In this document: piece by piece, positions 44,421 through 56,014 of the stretch
Layout of the letters: each line of letters begins with the position of its first letter
Numbering within the stretch: the stretch's first letter is position 1
Assembly: GCA_036873755.1 (NCBI GenBank)
Contig: JAVTVY010051652.1
Span: forward strand, 186,001 to 250,000
DNA: 64,000 bases
Reading direction: 5' to 3'
From: Hanleya hanleyi
Lineage: Eukaryota; Mollusca; Polyplacophora; Lepidopleurida; Hanleyidae
The notes under the pieces: model-generated
Databases searched by the model: none
Told to the model about the DNA's origin: nothing
What the model saw: the letters and a program-made list of their open reading frames with translations, nothing else
Position numbers and translations under genes: made by a program

Positions 44421-44569
44421 GAATTTCATTTCCTTCAGATTTCTGAAGGCAAATATGCAAGTGAACAATATATTAATAACAGTAACACCATATTTGCATT
44501 CCCACTTCCAACGAAAATGGCTGACTGCTGTCGTCTTTCAGTTATCTGGTTAGTATCCATAGCAAGAGT
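44421..44569. other. unassigned spacer
   Basis: Nothing recognised. Confidence 0.3.
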
Positions 44570-44930
44570 AAAATCCGACATTCAATATTCAGCCGTCATC
44601 CAGAAAGAATTTTCGTGTCAATAACCGAAATGTCAATTTCGTATGACGCCAACTCCAAATGTGTATGAGATAAAAATAATGCAAAACACAAGATGATTTC
44701 CTACAAGAGAGAAACAGTCAACAATGATGATTTTCTATACATAAAATCCTAATCACTGATCATTATTCTTTATCCAAATGAATTCCAAGTCGCTTCCAGA
44801 GTGTAAATCTCAGTCACGCTTTGCTTGTCTCTGTTCATTTGAACACACTGGAGACGTAAAATACATGATATTCAAACGGCCGTATAGCCCTGGGTTAAGC
44901 GGACTTAGGCACAGGTTACGAACCCTAACA
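44570..44930 (-). mobile_element. RNA block and 3' tail of PLE-A copy 3
   Basis: Minus strand: block at about 44800-44925 (GTGCCTAAGTCCGCTTAACC, AGGGCTATACGGCCGTTTGA, GACAAGCAAAGCGTGACTGA), then a tail of the second subfamily with ACATTTGGAGTTGGCG and ATTCAGCCGTCAT on the plus strand near 44594. Confidence 0.75.
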
Positions 44931-46240
44931 CCAGAGATTTTGCAGGATACCAACGTATTTTGACGTTAGTGTACGACATTTATCACATAATTTGAGAAAC
45001 TTTGAATGGAGGCGTTTAGCGGTACAGCCCTGATTGATAAGTTTCTGTGGTAATATTCTGTGGCGTTGATTAAAATGGTCACAGTTGTGCACATGATTTA
45101 ACAAATATTAACAGGCATGATATGTATGCGTCATTTGCAGGTCCTTCTGGAATATTGCTTTCCAGAAATGGGTAGTTAAATAGGTCAAAATTGTAATCGT
45201 CTCTCTTGCCGTACATTGGACGTGAGAGAAAGCCCTGATCATTCTTGTAAAGATATAGGCCCAGATATAATGTTCAATCTGGGCTATCATTGGTTTTCTT
45301 CGAATCCAATGAATATCATTCACAGCGTCGTTAAAATTGGGATTATCCAGTTTGGTGAATGGAAAGGAAGGGGATTTGGAATGGTTATCTTTTGAGAATT
45401 TCTGCATATAGGCGTATTCATACGAGTCTGCCAAAGCGGTGCACAATTTGTACCCATTGGGATACCTGTACGTTGTTGGTATAGGGTAAGGTACGGCGTA
45501 TCACGTTGGGCACACCGGTTCTCGTCAGATCATCGAAGTTAAGCAACGTTGAGCTCGGTCAACACTTGGATGGGTGACCGAGTGCTGTACTGGCTGGGTT
45601 GATCTGTGTCCAGGATAATAGGAACTGTGGACACTCTCGTGTGCTGGCACATGTAGGCACAGTCGTGATATGACGGATAAAAATGTTGAAAACGACGTTA
45701 AATCCTACCCACTCACTCACTGGTATAGGTTATTGCCAAACTTCACATAGATATTTTCAATGGGAAATTCAAGCAATTCTATAAACAAAGAAACATCCCA
45801 ACAATGATATCCTTTACGTGCAGTAGAACTGAAGAAAGCCTTATCAATTCTAACATTAACATAGTGGTGACCAATTTAACTGAACAGTTTGAATTAAGGT
45901 GTTCAATGAGGCCCTGATGTGGACTAGTAGTATAGAGAGTCGTGAAAACACAAGTAGATACATGTCTATACGGTATATGTCATTTGTCATCTAGTTCTGC
46001 CGTAAGACTTTTCGAGTTTTTAAGTATCCACATGCATTCGACATCTGAATTTCTTGAAATGGCGGCACAATATTTCCCCAAAATGATTTGGACATAAATT
46101 TAGCTGTAAAACTTCCGGAAACCGTTATCAATCTAGCTTTGTATGGTAGGAAGAGAAATACTTATTTCCTTGAGAAATCGTTTGTGTTTGTTGCAGTTAC
46201 GTGTAGGAAGAACAGTTATTACGTGTATGTATTTGAATTG
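44931..46240 (-). pseudogene. PLE-A reverse transcriptase, copy 3, split by a SINE
   Basis: Old copy on the minus strand. Thumb text reads from 45130 down to 44935; 45446-45200 retains Y.YAYMQKFSKDN and SFPFTKL. The catalytic YIDD present in copies 1, 2 and 5 is deleted here: the sequence passes straight from FTK to the DNPNFNDAVNDI part. A 5S-derived SINE (45486-45720) interrupts it between the palm blocks; beyond the SINE the text continues with equivalents of NIYVKF.N and, near 46130, of the KMHKSPYKARF region, fading by 46240. Non-functional. Confidence 0.8.
45477..45729 (+). mobile_element. 5S rRNA-derived SINE, full head, inserted in PLE-A copy 3
   Basis: The head (45492-45590) reads like 5S rRNA: GGCGTATCACGTTGGGCACA, CCGGTTCTCGTCAGATCATC, GAAGTTAAGCAACGTTGAGC and ACTTGGATGGGTGACCGAGT, which include the box A, intermediate element and box C positions of the internal Pol III promoter. 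Then the unique body (GGATAATAGGAACTGTGG) and the tail CGACGTTAAATCCTACCCAC. TGGTATAGG flanks at 45477-45485 and 45721-45729. It is a SINE3-type element, not a 5S gene. Confidence 0.92.
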
Positions 46241-46559
46241 AACATTTTAACTCTTCGCTAAAAATTATGATTATCACATCGGATTTTACACATATATACT
46301 CTGCTTACAGGAGAAAGTTTTTATTAAATGTGGTTCAAAGCCAAACGCATTTTTATATAGCTTGTAATTCGAACATAATAGATTTTTATCAACTTTATGT
46401 GGTCAATCATGCACATTCATTATCTACTGCGTTCAATACTACACTGCCTGTATCCAAAATACGACGGATCTGATATTTGTGTTATCCAGGCAAAACACGT
46501 GATTTTTATAAGCGGGTCGTGAAATGAGAATGGAATAATCACAAGGACAATATCGGAAT
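46241..46559. other. spacer between PLE-A copy 3 and repeat W3
   Basis: Nothing recognised. Confidence 0.3.
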
Positions 46560-46960
46560 ATAAGAGGTTTCCGCGGAAAAATAAACAATTAACGGTCCAG
46601 GCGAAACTTCGCGCAGTTTTTTAATCACACAACCTTTATGGCGATATCTACTTACCAGCGGTCCTTTTTCTCCAAGAGAATACGGATTGCGGAAATGAAG
46701 TATGAAATATCATCACTAATCATTTATGTTAAACCAGTGGTGGCAAGGTTGAAGTTTGGTGTTCCACCAGCGCAACGCATGAGGTCACGGGACCTGTAAT
46801 CCTGGGAATGCCTTTGTACCAGCAAAATTCCATCAGTAGACCAGCTGGATATTTTCACGAGAAGTAATGGTTTACAAGCATGCAATAATACTCAATCCAT
46901 AACCTCTTAACACGTTTTATGACCATTGATAGCTATCTCTTCATTTAATTATATTGGCAT
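46560..46960 (+). repeat. repeat W, copy 3
   Basis: Shares with W4 the blocks CTTTA.GGCGATATCT.CT.ACC, CGGAAATGAA, TTGGTGTT, AAATTCCAT.AGTA.A.CAGCTGGA and AGAGAAGTAA. Shares with W2 the GTTTGGTGTT.CA and CCAT.AGTATA..AACAAGAGA text. More diverged than W1/W2. Confidence 0.65.
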
Positions 46961-47549
46961 ATGAATGAATTTTCATTGAATCATACTAGTATATGAAAGC
47001 TGATTATAAAAAAGTCAATTTTTATTATTGCACAGAAGGCTGTGCCAGTATAAAGGATGAACCGGGTTTTTGACGTAAGAAATAATTTGAGAAGATAGGT
47101 GGTGTATTTCTTCCTTTGAAAAAACAAAGAGAAAGTAGGACGGAATAGAATATGCCGATATCCACAACTGAATCCATTCGGATAAATTCAAGTTTATATC
47201 AAGTTTGATAGATTTTACATTAACTATTATATTACTATTACTACCATTTCTGAGCTTCTCCACGTTTACATCGCGTTTACGTGGAGAAGCTCGAAGTTTG
47301 TAGCATTATTCAACATCCCAAGCAGAAACACGAACGAGCTTGGGGTCTTAACTGTGATTTAGGGAACTTGAAAAGCACCCCCTCTCCCCACCCGTAATAT
47401 TTTAATTCACGGTATTTTCGTAAAAATTCGATAAAGTTTATTGGATGATGTCGTTAACGATGGTGTCAATAGTAATTAATGGTATATGTGGACACTTGTA
47501 CATCTCCCAGTTCAGATGTCGATTATTTTAAATTGGTTTGCTGATAAAC
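46961..47549. other. non-coding with one hairpin
   Basis: Apart from the inverted repeat at 47252-47292 nothing is recognised. Confidence 0.35.
47252..47292. repeat. 14 bp perfect inverted repeat, 13-base loop
   Basis: GAGCTTCTCCACGT (47252-47265) and its inverse (47279-47292) around TTACATCGCGTTT. No adjacent gene. Confidence 0.85.
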
Positions 47550-47870
47550 CATGATATACGGAAAACCAAGTTCTATCATTTTCCGCACGTACGATTAAGA
47601 CCATTGCTAAGGTTTCATGGGTCACACTGAATAATCTGATTAATGATATAAATAGGGTGGAACATCCATCAGTAATTATACAAGAAATTAACCTTATTTA
47701 GATATTTCGATTATCATCTAATTATTCGATACCTTTGTCCAGGAGTGCCTGGTGGCCGATTCACATGTCCGTTATAAGTTCATCAATGTGATAATACACA
47801 TACTCAATCCATCTCAAATCCTTGGTGACTATGAACAAAAATGTGTCGTTTAATTATATTTTATTCATAA
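47550..47870 (+). repeat. repeat V, partial copy
   Basis: Related to 43310-43770: AAGACCATTGCTAAGG, AGTAATTATA, CCGTTATAAGTTCATCAATG. It precedes another PLE-A tail, as the longer V copies do. Confidence 0.5.
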
Positions 47871-48009
47871 TTGTACAAACATACTGCAACCGTTTTTTCT
47901 CCAATTGCAAATGATATCCATAAAACAACTGAATTACAATCTGATTTTGATTTTGTTGATAAATGTTGTAACCATCAGGGTTGCCAGTCACATTGCATTC
48001 ATATTTGCA

Positions 48010-48465
48010 ATTACAAGCGTTTGGTCTGTCATTCATTATTCAGCCGTCGTCCATTAAAGAATCCCCATGCCCATAATCCAAAGACCTATTTCATTTAACG
48101 GCATTAATACCAAATTTAAAAAATATATATTTACAAATAGTATACATAAACATAGGCTAGTTTCCTGCAAGAGAGAAGCGGTCAACAGTTTTCAATGATG
48201 CCGGCAAGACAACATGATGTTCCGAAAGTATCAAATCCGTATCTTTGATCAGTATTCTTCAGCCAAATGATTTTCTTTTAACGTCGTTATCTAGCGGATG
48301 ATGTATCTCAGCCACTCTTTGATTGTGCATGTTCATATGAACACGATGAGGATCTTGAAGTAAATGGGTTCATGCGGCTCACAGCCCTGGGTTAATCGGA
48401 ATTAGACACAAGTTACGAAATGTGAGGTCATAGATCTTGCACGCTACACTCGTATTTGGGGTTTT
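48010..48465 (-). mobile_element. PLE-A 3' fragment (RT end, RNA block, tail)
   Basis: Minus strand: last RT codons up to about 48463, RNA block 48300-48418 (long hairpin with CATGCGG/CCG change), tail with CGCTTCTCTCTTGCAGGAAA to GACAGACCAAACGCTTGTAA at 48010. 5'-truncated at 48465. Confidence 0.85.
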
Positions 48466-48647
48466 CATTTCGCCAATCCTATATTTTGTTTGTATCTATT
48501 ACGCTTTGGAGTAAATAGCGAAATCAATGTATTCGGTACACTCGATACAATAGCAGAGGATCAATGGAGAAATTCGAATTTCTGGACATTGGGATTTCAT
48601 ATTCCAGGCCAAGAAATTTACTATTTATTTTATTTCCTTACAAGCTC
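48466..48647. other. unassigned spacer
   Basis: Part of a short plus-strand frame (48490-48723) without motif. Confidence 0.3.
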
Positions 48648-48860
48648 CAGGTCCGGCATTCATTACATAGTCGTCGTCCATAACAAATGTCTGCCTCCAT
48701 ATAAAGCACTAAAATCCAACTAGGCAGAAAAAATATATAAACAACAGCTACCGGCATTTGACTTGCAAAGAGCAAACGATGTATAGTTTCTAGTGATGTC
48801 GAGGAGAAAGTAAGTTGAATCTATCGACAAATTCGTATCTTAGCTCTGTATTATTGAGAG
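48648..48860 (-). mobile_element. PLE-A-like 3' tail, diverged
   Basis: Plus-strand text CAAGCTCCAGGTCCGGCATT, GTCGTCGTCCATAAC and GCAAAGAGCAAACGATG..AGTTTCTAGTGATG matches the family tail CAAGCGTCTAGTCCGTCATT, GCCGTCGTCCATT and GAGAGAAGCGGTCAACAGTT at the same spacing. Confidence 0.7.
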
Positions 48861-49144
48861 TGCTGTAAGCGAAGGCTACGTGCTGGGAGCTCATCTTGAT
48901 ATAAGAGAATGGTCTGATGATGGATTGATTTGAATTCTTAGAACATTTTGCCATTGTTGTCAGTTTGTGGAAGAAAACAGACTATCTCCCCGCCAATCAC
49001 AGGAGAAGTCTATTACGAATCACAATTGCGAATTACGATATAAAAAGTTTGTGGTAGGATAATAATCATAGTATCGTTATCCTTCTGGCCAAATAAATAT
49101 TTCTTCTTATATTTTCGTTATTTTGCACTGTCAGAAAGATAGAT

Positions 49145-49410
49145 TACAGATGGCAAGCGTCAGATCCGACATCGAATATTCAGCCTTCCTGCATAGAAGA
49201 ATTTCCGCGTCAATAATCGAAAGACCTATGTTAGCACCAATTCCAAATGTGTATAAAATAAAAAAATGAAAGCACAAGGGTTTTCTATAAGAGAGAAGTG
49301 GCTAACAGTTTGAAATGATGCCAGCAAGATATGATGATGTTCTTCCATAAAACTGTCCATTATTCTTTGTCCAAATGATTCCAAGTCGCTTCCAAAGCAT
49401 GGCATCTTGC
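49145..49410 (-). mobile_element. PLE-A-like 3' tail (second subfamily)
   Basis: Plus strand: GCAAGCGTCAGATCCGACAT, GAATATTCAGCC, TTCCGCGTCAATAATCGAAA, CCAATTCCAAATGTGTATAA and GAGAGAAGTGGCTAACAGTT. It resembles the 44.6 kb tail more than copies 1 and 2. Confidence 0.75.
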
Positions 49411-49677
49411 AGAAATTCCTATTGGTTATATTGCTCTTGTCATTGTCCAGCAAGATTGAAGCTTAAATTTTATAAACGTGTCTTGAGATATTGAAGAATG
49501 GACGATTTTTTCGAAAACAGGTTGACAAATCATATGGGCATCGAAGAAATTCAAAGACCTTCTAAAAAGGACAATTATAGTGAATTGTGAATGAAGTGCC
49601 CAGATTCCCACAAATCGAATACGATCCACACTAAGCATGCTAAAGCTCATTTAAAAATAGTGGTAGAATACGTGTAC

Positions 49678-49813
49678 CATCATCAAGGTGATACCATCAT
49701 CAAGGTGATACCATCATCAAGGTGATACCATCATCAAGGTGATACCATCATCAAGGTGATACCAGCATCAAGGTGATACCATCATCAAGGTGATACCATC
49801 ATCAAGGTGATAC
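49678..49813. repeat. tandem repeat, 8 units of 17 bp
   Basis: CATCATCAAGGTGATAC repeated eight times with one substitution (CAGCATC in the sixth unit). Spacerless, so not a CRISPR array. Confidence 0.95.
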
Positions 49814-49949
49814 CAGTTCTTTCCGTCGGTTGTCCTGTAATGACAGATTGGATGATTGTCATGATTGCCATGTAGCATGATTACCGCTGCCATATGTTCT
49901 GCATAAGCTGAACTTTTACGTGAACTGAAAACCACGAGAATTAAAGCAT

Positions 49950-50420
49950 GCTCAGATGAAATCAACAAGCTACTTTTATTTGAGCAATGAGGAGGCGAGA
50001 TGGAGAGCACAAGACAGCCACAACCCCCGAGAGAAAAGCTACCCTGACAAGCACTATTTCAAATATACTCGATATTTATTTCGGTTTTGGGCCAAAGCTG
50101 TACATTGTTTCAGACCTCACTTAGCATTCATTTTATCATACATGCGTCTAACCGAAGCACAACATATCCCCCATAGGATAACTTGCTGATTCAACCTTCA
50201 TAATCAAAGTATTATTATAGCCTGGAGATACATTCTCGACAGGCTCCAACTATTAAGCTGATATTGTATCAAAAGTAAATTACGGTACCAATATGACGGT
50301 ATTAATATGTGGTTTCCAGCATTGTATGGTCTAACTACAGTCTGCATGCTTTTTCCAAATTGCTTTCAAATGATTATGTAGAATTGGTGACCGACAAATA
50401 TACGAATGGATGGGAATGGC
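49950..50420 (+). repeat. repeat V, copy 2
   Basis: Related to 44020-44420; starts with AGACAGCCACAACCCCCGAG, which also parallels the AGTGCCACAGCCGCGAG start of family Y at 59.55 and 62.2 kb. Non-coding. Confidence 0.6.
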
Positions 50421-50594
50421 TTGGATATTCACCACATGCGCTGATGAATATATGGTGGTAATTTAAGTATTTTCCAAGATATTAAAGATATTTTGTCTTG
50501 ATTTCAGCACAGCTTCTGAATGCAACAGTTCTGTTCATGGTGCAGGAGTAGTTACGGTAACGTAGAAAAAAACTCCCTTAGGCGTTACGTTAGT
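50421..50594. other. unassigned spacer
   Basis: Nothing recognised. Confidence 0.3.
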
Positions 50595-50875
50595 AATTAC
50601 AAGCGTCTAGTCCGTCATTCATAATTCAGCCGTAGTCCATTAAAGAATATCCGCGTCCATAATCCAAAGACCTATTCCATATTCCATATAACCGTATTAC
50701 CACCAAATTCAAAAAGACAATCATAGTATACAAAAACATAGGCAATTTCCTGCAAGAGAGAAGCGGTCAACAGTTTTCAATGATGCCGAAAAGACCTCAT
50801 GATGTTCCAAAAATATCAAATCCGTATCGCTGATCAGTATTCTTAATCCATAATAATCGTTATAAATAAAGCCAA
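50595..50875 (-). mobile_element. PLE-A 3' tail only
   Basis: Very similar to the tail of copy 2: TTACAAGCGTCTAGTCCGTC to TAATAATCGTTATAA on the plus strand. Breaks off just before the RNA block. The hydrophobic short frame (FLNLVVIRLYGIWN) is still open in this copy. Confidence 0.88.
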
Positions 50876-51339
50876 CAAATAGCTATGTTTCGTACAGACG
50901 AACTACCCAATTATTTTCTATTGTTAACGCGTAGTCAAAATGGACGTGAAACGGCGTCGACTGAAGTTTTTAATTGGACTTTCGCCTGTTTCTGACTTTT
51001 TCGTAAAATATTTTAGCTTGAATTTTTTAATAAATCTGAAATATGACACATTGGACCAAAACAATCTTTCAAAGTAATATCACGGTTGATGGGGTGACTT
51101 TGAAAGCATTAGATTCATTTTGGCTCCCGACAATAAAGTAATGTCCTTATCATGTTGGCTGGCGACGACAGAAGCTCTCGACATGTGTCAGTTATATGGA
51201 GAGGGTGATGTGACGACTTGATTTCACAAGACGGCATATCGAGGTTACACTGACTTGTAAATAAAGCTAGTTCAGATAACATCCACGTCGGCGACATTGT
51301 AGATGGGTAAGTTTTTAACGCACGAACGAAACAAACGAC
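50876..51339. other. spacer, nothing recognised
   Basis: No motif. Confidence 0.3.
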
Positions 51340-51740
51340 AACAAATTATCTTGGCAAAATTTCACGCAGGTTTTTCTTCTAATCGCGTAACTCTTTAGGC
51401 GATATCTCCTCAGCGACGGCACTATGCCACGGAGATAGGCGGAACGGCGGAAATGAATCAGGAAAGCTCATCAGTAATCTTGTCTGCGGAAAACTGTTGG
51501 TGTTTGGTGTTTTATCCCAACCCCTGATGCCACGATTGTTGAAACCCTATGAACGCCTTTTTACAAGTAAAATTCCATTAGTATATCAGCTGGACATTTC
51601 CAAGAGAAGTAAACGTTGACATGCTATGGCAAGGAATAATATTCGTCTAGGAAGCTCTTAACACGGGTGGTGACAATTAATACTTGTGTTGAAAATATTC
51701 ATTCAATTATCTCTGTATTCAACAGCTAAGTAATAACAGT
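51340..51740 (+). repeat. repeat W, copy 4
   Basis: Related to W3 (46560-46960): TTCACGCAGGTTTTT.TTCTAA, CTCAGCGACGG, GGAAATGAATCAGGAAA, TTCCATTAGTATATCAGCTG. It lies beyond a PLE-A tail on the element's 5' side, as W2 and W3 do. Confidence 0.65.
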
Positions 51741-53842
51741 CCCAACTGGAATCAAACAGTTCTGGACGTTTATTGCTGGAGATGCTGTACGAGCGAAAAA
51801 GGTAAAATAAAAATGTCAAAATAACCTTAAAAGGTATTTCGTTTGAGAGGCCAGTAGCTGTATTCGCCAGAATGATTCCAGTAACAGTATAACTGTTAAG
51901 TGTTACATTCTTTTAATAATCACTGATCTTTAGTTAGACAAATCGGAAGCATAGCATTAATTCGAAGAGATAATGACTTTGAGATTAAACTCTCTGCAAC
52001 ACTTATCAAATGTATTCCTTTGAAGCACGCTCTATCAGAACATACTGTTGAATTTCTTCAACTACAGACATGATTGGATAGCATTTCCGCCTCAGACTTT
52101 CGTCATTGGCAGTTGAATATCAAATATATGAACTGGTAAATCCAAGAGGTAAAGCTTGCTGATAAGTTAGAGTCAAGTAAACATGAACATCAGGTCGATG
52201 ATATAGGATTTATAAACAGGGCTGTCGGTCAGTATATTCCTATGCAAAGATCCATGCGTCGCAGGCTGTTTGTGTGGGTCCGAACCAGCGAAACCATCAG
52301 TCATTGAGAAATGATACTATCTTAGAATTTGTGGCCTGAGACTGTAGGGGGGTTACACTGTAGGGGAAGGTGGGGTAAGGGGCGTGAGGAAGATGTGGAG
52401 TGACTCAAATTATTGAGATGTTGTTGGATATAGGCCTGATACCTGATGACGTAGGCCACCAACATCCATGACAATAAAATCCCACTTCCATCCCTCGATA
52501 CAATGCAGGCATCCCAACATCCATGACAAATAAATGACTGGTTGAGATCGTTATACAATTCAATTAGCCTGCCACCTCCCTGATGTAACGTAACATCAAC
52601 TTAATTGCCAGCGCAAGATCCCTGGACTGGCACAGTCGGAAGAGCAAGCTATAATTTGGTGTATCGGGTTACATATAGGACTTCGCGCCGTGCGGCACGT
52701 GTACCCCACGTTGACAATTTAATTAGTGTCATGTTACATAAGCGATGCTACCGTAGATTTCTGGATAAGTGATCACCTGTCATGAAGATGGAAGAATGAA
52801 CAATTTATCACTCACGTAATTGGAAGAGATATAATACGTCATCAGGGTTCAGGTCCATTAATTAGACAGAAAAATGTCATCACATAGCCACGACTATTCA
52901 AATAGCATTCCTGTTCATATTCCTTTCCTAAGGTTAACATGATAATCAATTTCGAACTAGTGAATATAGGATCTGACTCCCTTTCTTGGAGTTTGAGATC
53001 TTGGCACGATCGAGTTTGAATTGATGTTCAAAGAGTTTTGTTAGATACACCAGATTTCAACAGAGATTTCGGCAGATATGACTCACTGATACATACAGTT
53101 TTCATTTTTTTAACATGTAGGTATGGTAGTGACCACCGCACTGACATGTAGATACAACTACTCCCCTGTTTACAGCACTGATATGTAGATACAACTATCT
53201 CTCCCCTTTACCGCACTTTGAGATTTAGTCATCTCTTTCTTGAGACAAAGTTCCTCCTTTTGTCTCTTTGATCCAATGGTATGCCACGGAAGAACAAGAG
53301 ATTCAGAGCATATAGGCATCTACTGGTTATTGGGCACTCAGTTCTCGGTTTAATGCGCAGCCATCTATTAATTATAAGGCCTAATATTTGAAGCCTTTTC
53401 TTGGCAACATTTGAAATCTGAACCTTCGCGTGTATGTGTACTACGTAATACAGATCATCCATTATTTCTCGGTCGACCTTTACTTGGATTCATGATCAAT
53501 TAAACGCATATAGCTCATGGTTTAATCACAGTTTTCGAGCAAGAAATGAATTCTTGTTATTGGACATTTTGACAGGTACTGAAAGATTCAAATCTGAGAA
53601 CCTACAGTGGGAAAGAAATGCTGAATTCCCAATCCCATATAGAGTGAACGTTTCACACTTGAATTGCTATAAATGTAGAAGCATTGTGTTGTCCGAATGA
53701 CGGATGCCCGTAGATGAACAATGAATCTCTTACTAGATGACTACTCTGCTGATACGATCCACCAGAACAGTGCACTTGTCTGCCAATCGATTCCGTTCCA
53801 TAGCACAGTAACAATACAAGTCGTGAACTTCTTAAATAGATA
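51741..53842. other. 2.1 kb non-coding, minor duplications only
   Basis: CCAACATCCATGACAA occurs near 52458 and 52514, and a roughly 42 bp pair (GCACTGACATGTAGATACAA / GCACTGATATGTAGATACAA) at 53134-53215. No gene or transposon recognised. Confidence 0.4.
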
Positions 53843-54237
53843 TTATTAACCTTCCAGATGAATCATCGATTCCATGTCAATGGTCCAGTTAATAATTCGG
53901 AAAGGAAGAGTTAGAGTTATCAACATTCTCACTTAAAATGCCGGTAGGGAATTAATTTCCTTGGAATGATAAAAACACAAGAAACACTACCAAACCCCTA
54001 CCTACTGAGTAATGTGTCGGAATGTCTATTGAGTTATTCTAAGGTATTATTAACCTTCGTGATAAATTATCGACCCATGCCAATGGTCCAGTTAGTAATT
54101 CGCAAAGGAACAGTTATCAACATTTTCACTTAAAATGCCGGCAGGGAATTGACTTCCTCGGAATGACAAAGCACACAAGAAACACCACAAACCCCTACCT
54201 ACTTGTTAATCTGTCGGAATGTCTCTTGAGTTGTACA
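53843..54237. repeat. tandem duplication with a 204 bp period
   Basis: TTATTAACCTTC starts at 53843 and 54047; both units share CAATGGTCCAGTTA.TAATTC, CTTAAAATGCCGG.AGGGAA, AAACCCCTACCTACT and TGTCGGAATGTCT at matching spacing. Diverged by small indels. The CAATGGTCCAGTTAATAATT text also resembles GATGGTCCAGTTAATCCATT of family Y. Confidence 0.85.
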
Positions 54238-54739
54238 GTTATACATCTTAGAAAGTAGCGCAGGAAATGCCTGTTCATTTACTGTATCTAATAGTCCTGT
54301 TTATGCAATTGATAGGGCGTGGAAGTATATTAACTGTCTCGCTGCTGGGGGCTACACGTAGTGGCCGCAGTGTAGTGTGCTGCGGGCCCACCATGTGGGC
54401 CTGCAGTATTCGTGATGATACAAGTTTTGGAATTATTATTTTTATTAAAATTATGTTAAAAACCCAATAAGATATATGATATTTTGTAAGCGAAGTTCAC
54501 AATCTTTGAATGGAGCTTTTTATTTTCATATTTTATCAATCAGCAGCAAAAAATGGGAGGAGTAAATTTAGAAAAAATGAACACTTTTAGATGCACAAAT
54601 GCTAAACAAGTTAGCAGCGTAACAGTTAAGTTAAATTGAGGCATGTTGATTGTTTAATTTACATTATTCAAACAAAACTATCGACTTTAATCACTACGAA
54701 CAATTATTTATAATTTGATATTTGATTTGAGATTTTTGT
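54238..54739. other. AT-rich, nothing recognised
   Basis: A 67-codon frame (54267-54470) begins with a hydrophobic LLYLIVLFMQLI stretch but has no further support. Confidence 0.35.
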
Positions 54740-54832
54740 AACATGTTTTTTGCCAGCTTCATTGCAAACTGTTGACCGCTTCTCTCTTGCAGGAAAATAG
54801 CATATGTTTATGTATACTATGATTGTTTTTTA
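54740..54832 (+). mobile_element. isolated PLE-A tail piece
   Basis: GCAAACTGTTGACCGCTTCT, CTCTTGCAGGAAAATAGCAT and ATGTTTATGTATACTATGAT match the tail interior closely, but neither the RNA block nor the 3' terminus is present. It may have been carried here by another event. Confidence 0.75.
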
Positions 54833-55616
54833 ATCTGTGTTACGGAAGTTTCGCAGCAAATATCATTTTATTCACCTCAATGGATAGGGTTATTATTCGA
54901 TAAAGATAAGCTGGGACTGCAATGGTCTCTAAATATGAATTGAATAACTTATATATGTTACATTAAAATATGAAATAAGTAATTCCAGATCAGTTACTCG
55001 TAAAATGTTTTGAAATAATGGAGCGTTCTCATTAATCGTTTTTATATTCAGACGGGATTTTTCTTCAATTTTCTAGATTGAAAAACGATCTGTTGTAAAT
55101 CAGCCGCGAGGGTATTGAGAAAAATAAATGAGAAAAAATAATGTAGTCATTAAAAAAAAACACTCTCTCGCGGTATGTTTTTTTTTCAAGTTTAGCAGTA
55201 GATCGTGATCTTCAATGCCAGATCCTGAGGGAAGTTTTCCTTCAAGGCGCGATACCATGGCGAGGCGAAGCGAAATATAACACAGGTCATGTTGTCGTCG
55301 TACTTCATTTAATATAAATCGCTTTTTTGTTGTCTTTTTTTCAATTCGTATATTCTTCTCAAAAATAAATCCATTGCCGACGAGCAAAAAACAGATTCGC
55401 ACAGCGAACGTGAATCAATCGTTTGTTTTGAAGAAAAAACCCCATTCCCTCGTGCCTTGAAAAATCGCGACTTCGGGAGAATTTTACGAAATAAACCATT
55501 CATTCTCCAACGATAATTGGAAACGCGTCCTGACAGCGTAACATTTTCACAGATAAGCGAATACGCATATCACAAACGAAATTCAATAAATAATTGAATG
55601 ATACATATTTTACAAA
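54833..55616. other. unassigned, AT-rich with A/T runs
   Basis: Minus-strand frames at 55100-55402 and 55309-55503 overlap in different frames and show no motif. TTCAATTTTCTAGATTGAAA near 55063-55082 is a short palindrome. Confidence 0.35.
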
Positions 55617-56014
55617 TTGGAGCGATATGCAAAAGGTAGGAAAAATTGACAACGTCTAGCGATTAAAGAGTAACCATATTACTACAGGAAAGCTTACCTA
55701 GACACCTCACATTCAGACCCGAGAATAAGGTGGATTTATTTACGGTGGATACCTCAGCCGCGCTTTTATTGCAGGTGTTCATGTGGAGACTATGAAATAT
55801 TCACACGGCCGTTAGCACCGGCTTAAGCGGAATTAGATACGCTAGCTCGGGAGCTGTGATGACAGATAATCTCAAAGAAATAACTCATATGATGTTAATG
55901 GATGAGCATCGAGGACGTCTGATGGAGTAAACGCCTCAACATCGGGTAAAACTGGTAAATGCAAGAATACCCAGAAAAACTAACCTGTAATGCCCGACGT
56001 TGTACGACTTAAAC
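55617..56014 (-). mobile_element. family X, long copy
   Basis: GGAGCGATATGCAAAAGGTA to CCGACGTTGTACGACTTAA on the plus strand. RNA block about 55752-55842 in element sense: GUGUGA/UCCACAU, and CACCUGC/GCGGCUG around AAUAAAAGC, another paired variant of hairpin 2. About 398 bp. Confidence 0.8.

Noticed and set aside
45492..45590. A 5S rRNA gene
   Set aside because: The sequence is diverged, stops being 5S-like after box C, and is fused to the SINE body and tail with flanking duplications.
49678..49813. CRISPR-like array
   Set aside because: Units are contiguous without spacers and the sequence is eukaryotic.
54267..54470. Possible small secreted protein (hydrophobic N-terminus)
   Set aside because: Short, no conserved motif, no nearby exon, and composition typical of chance frames.
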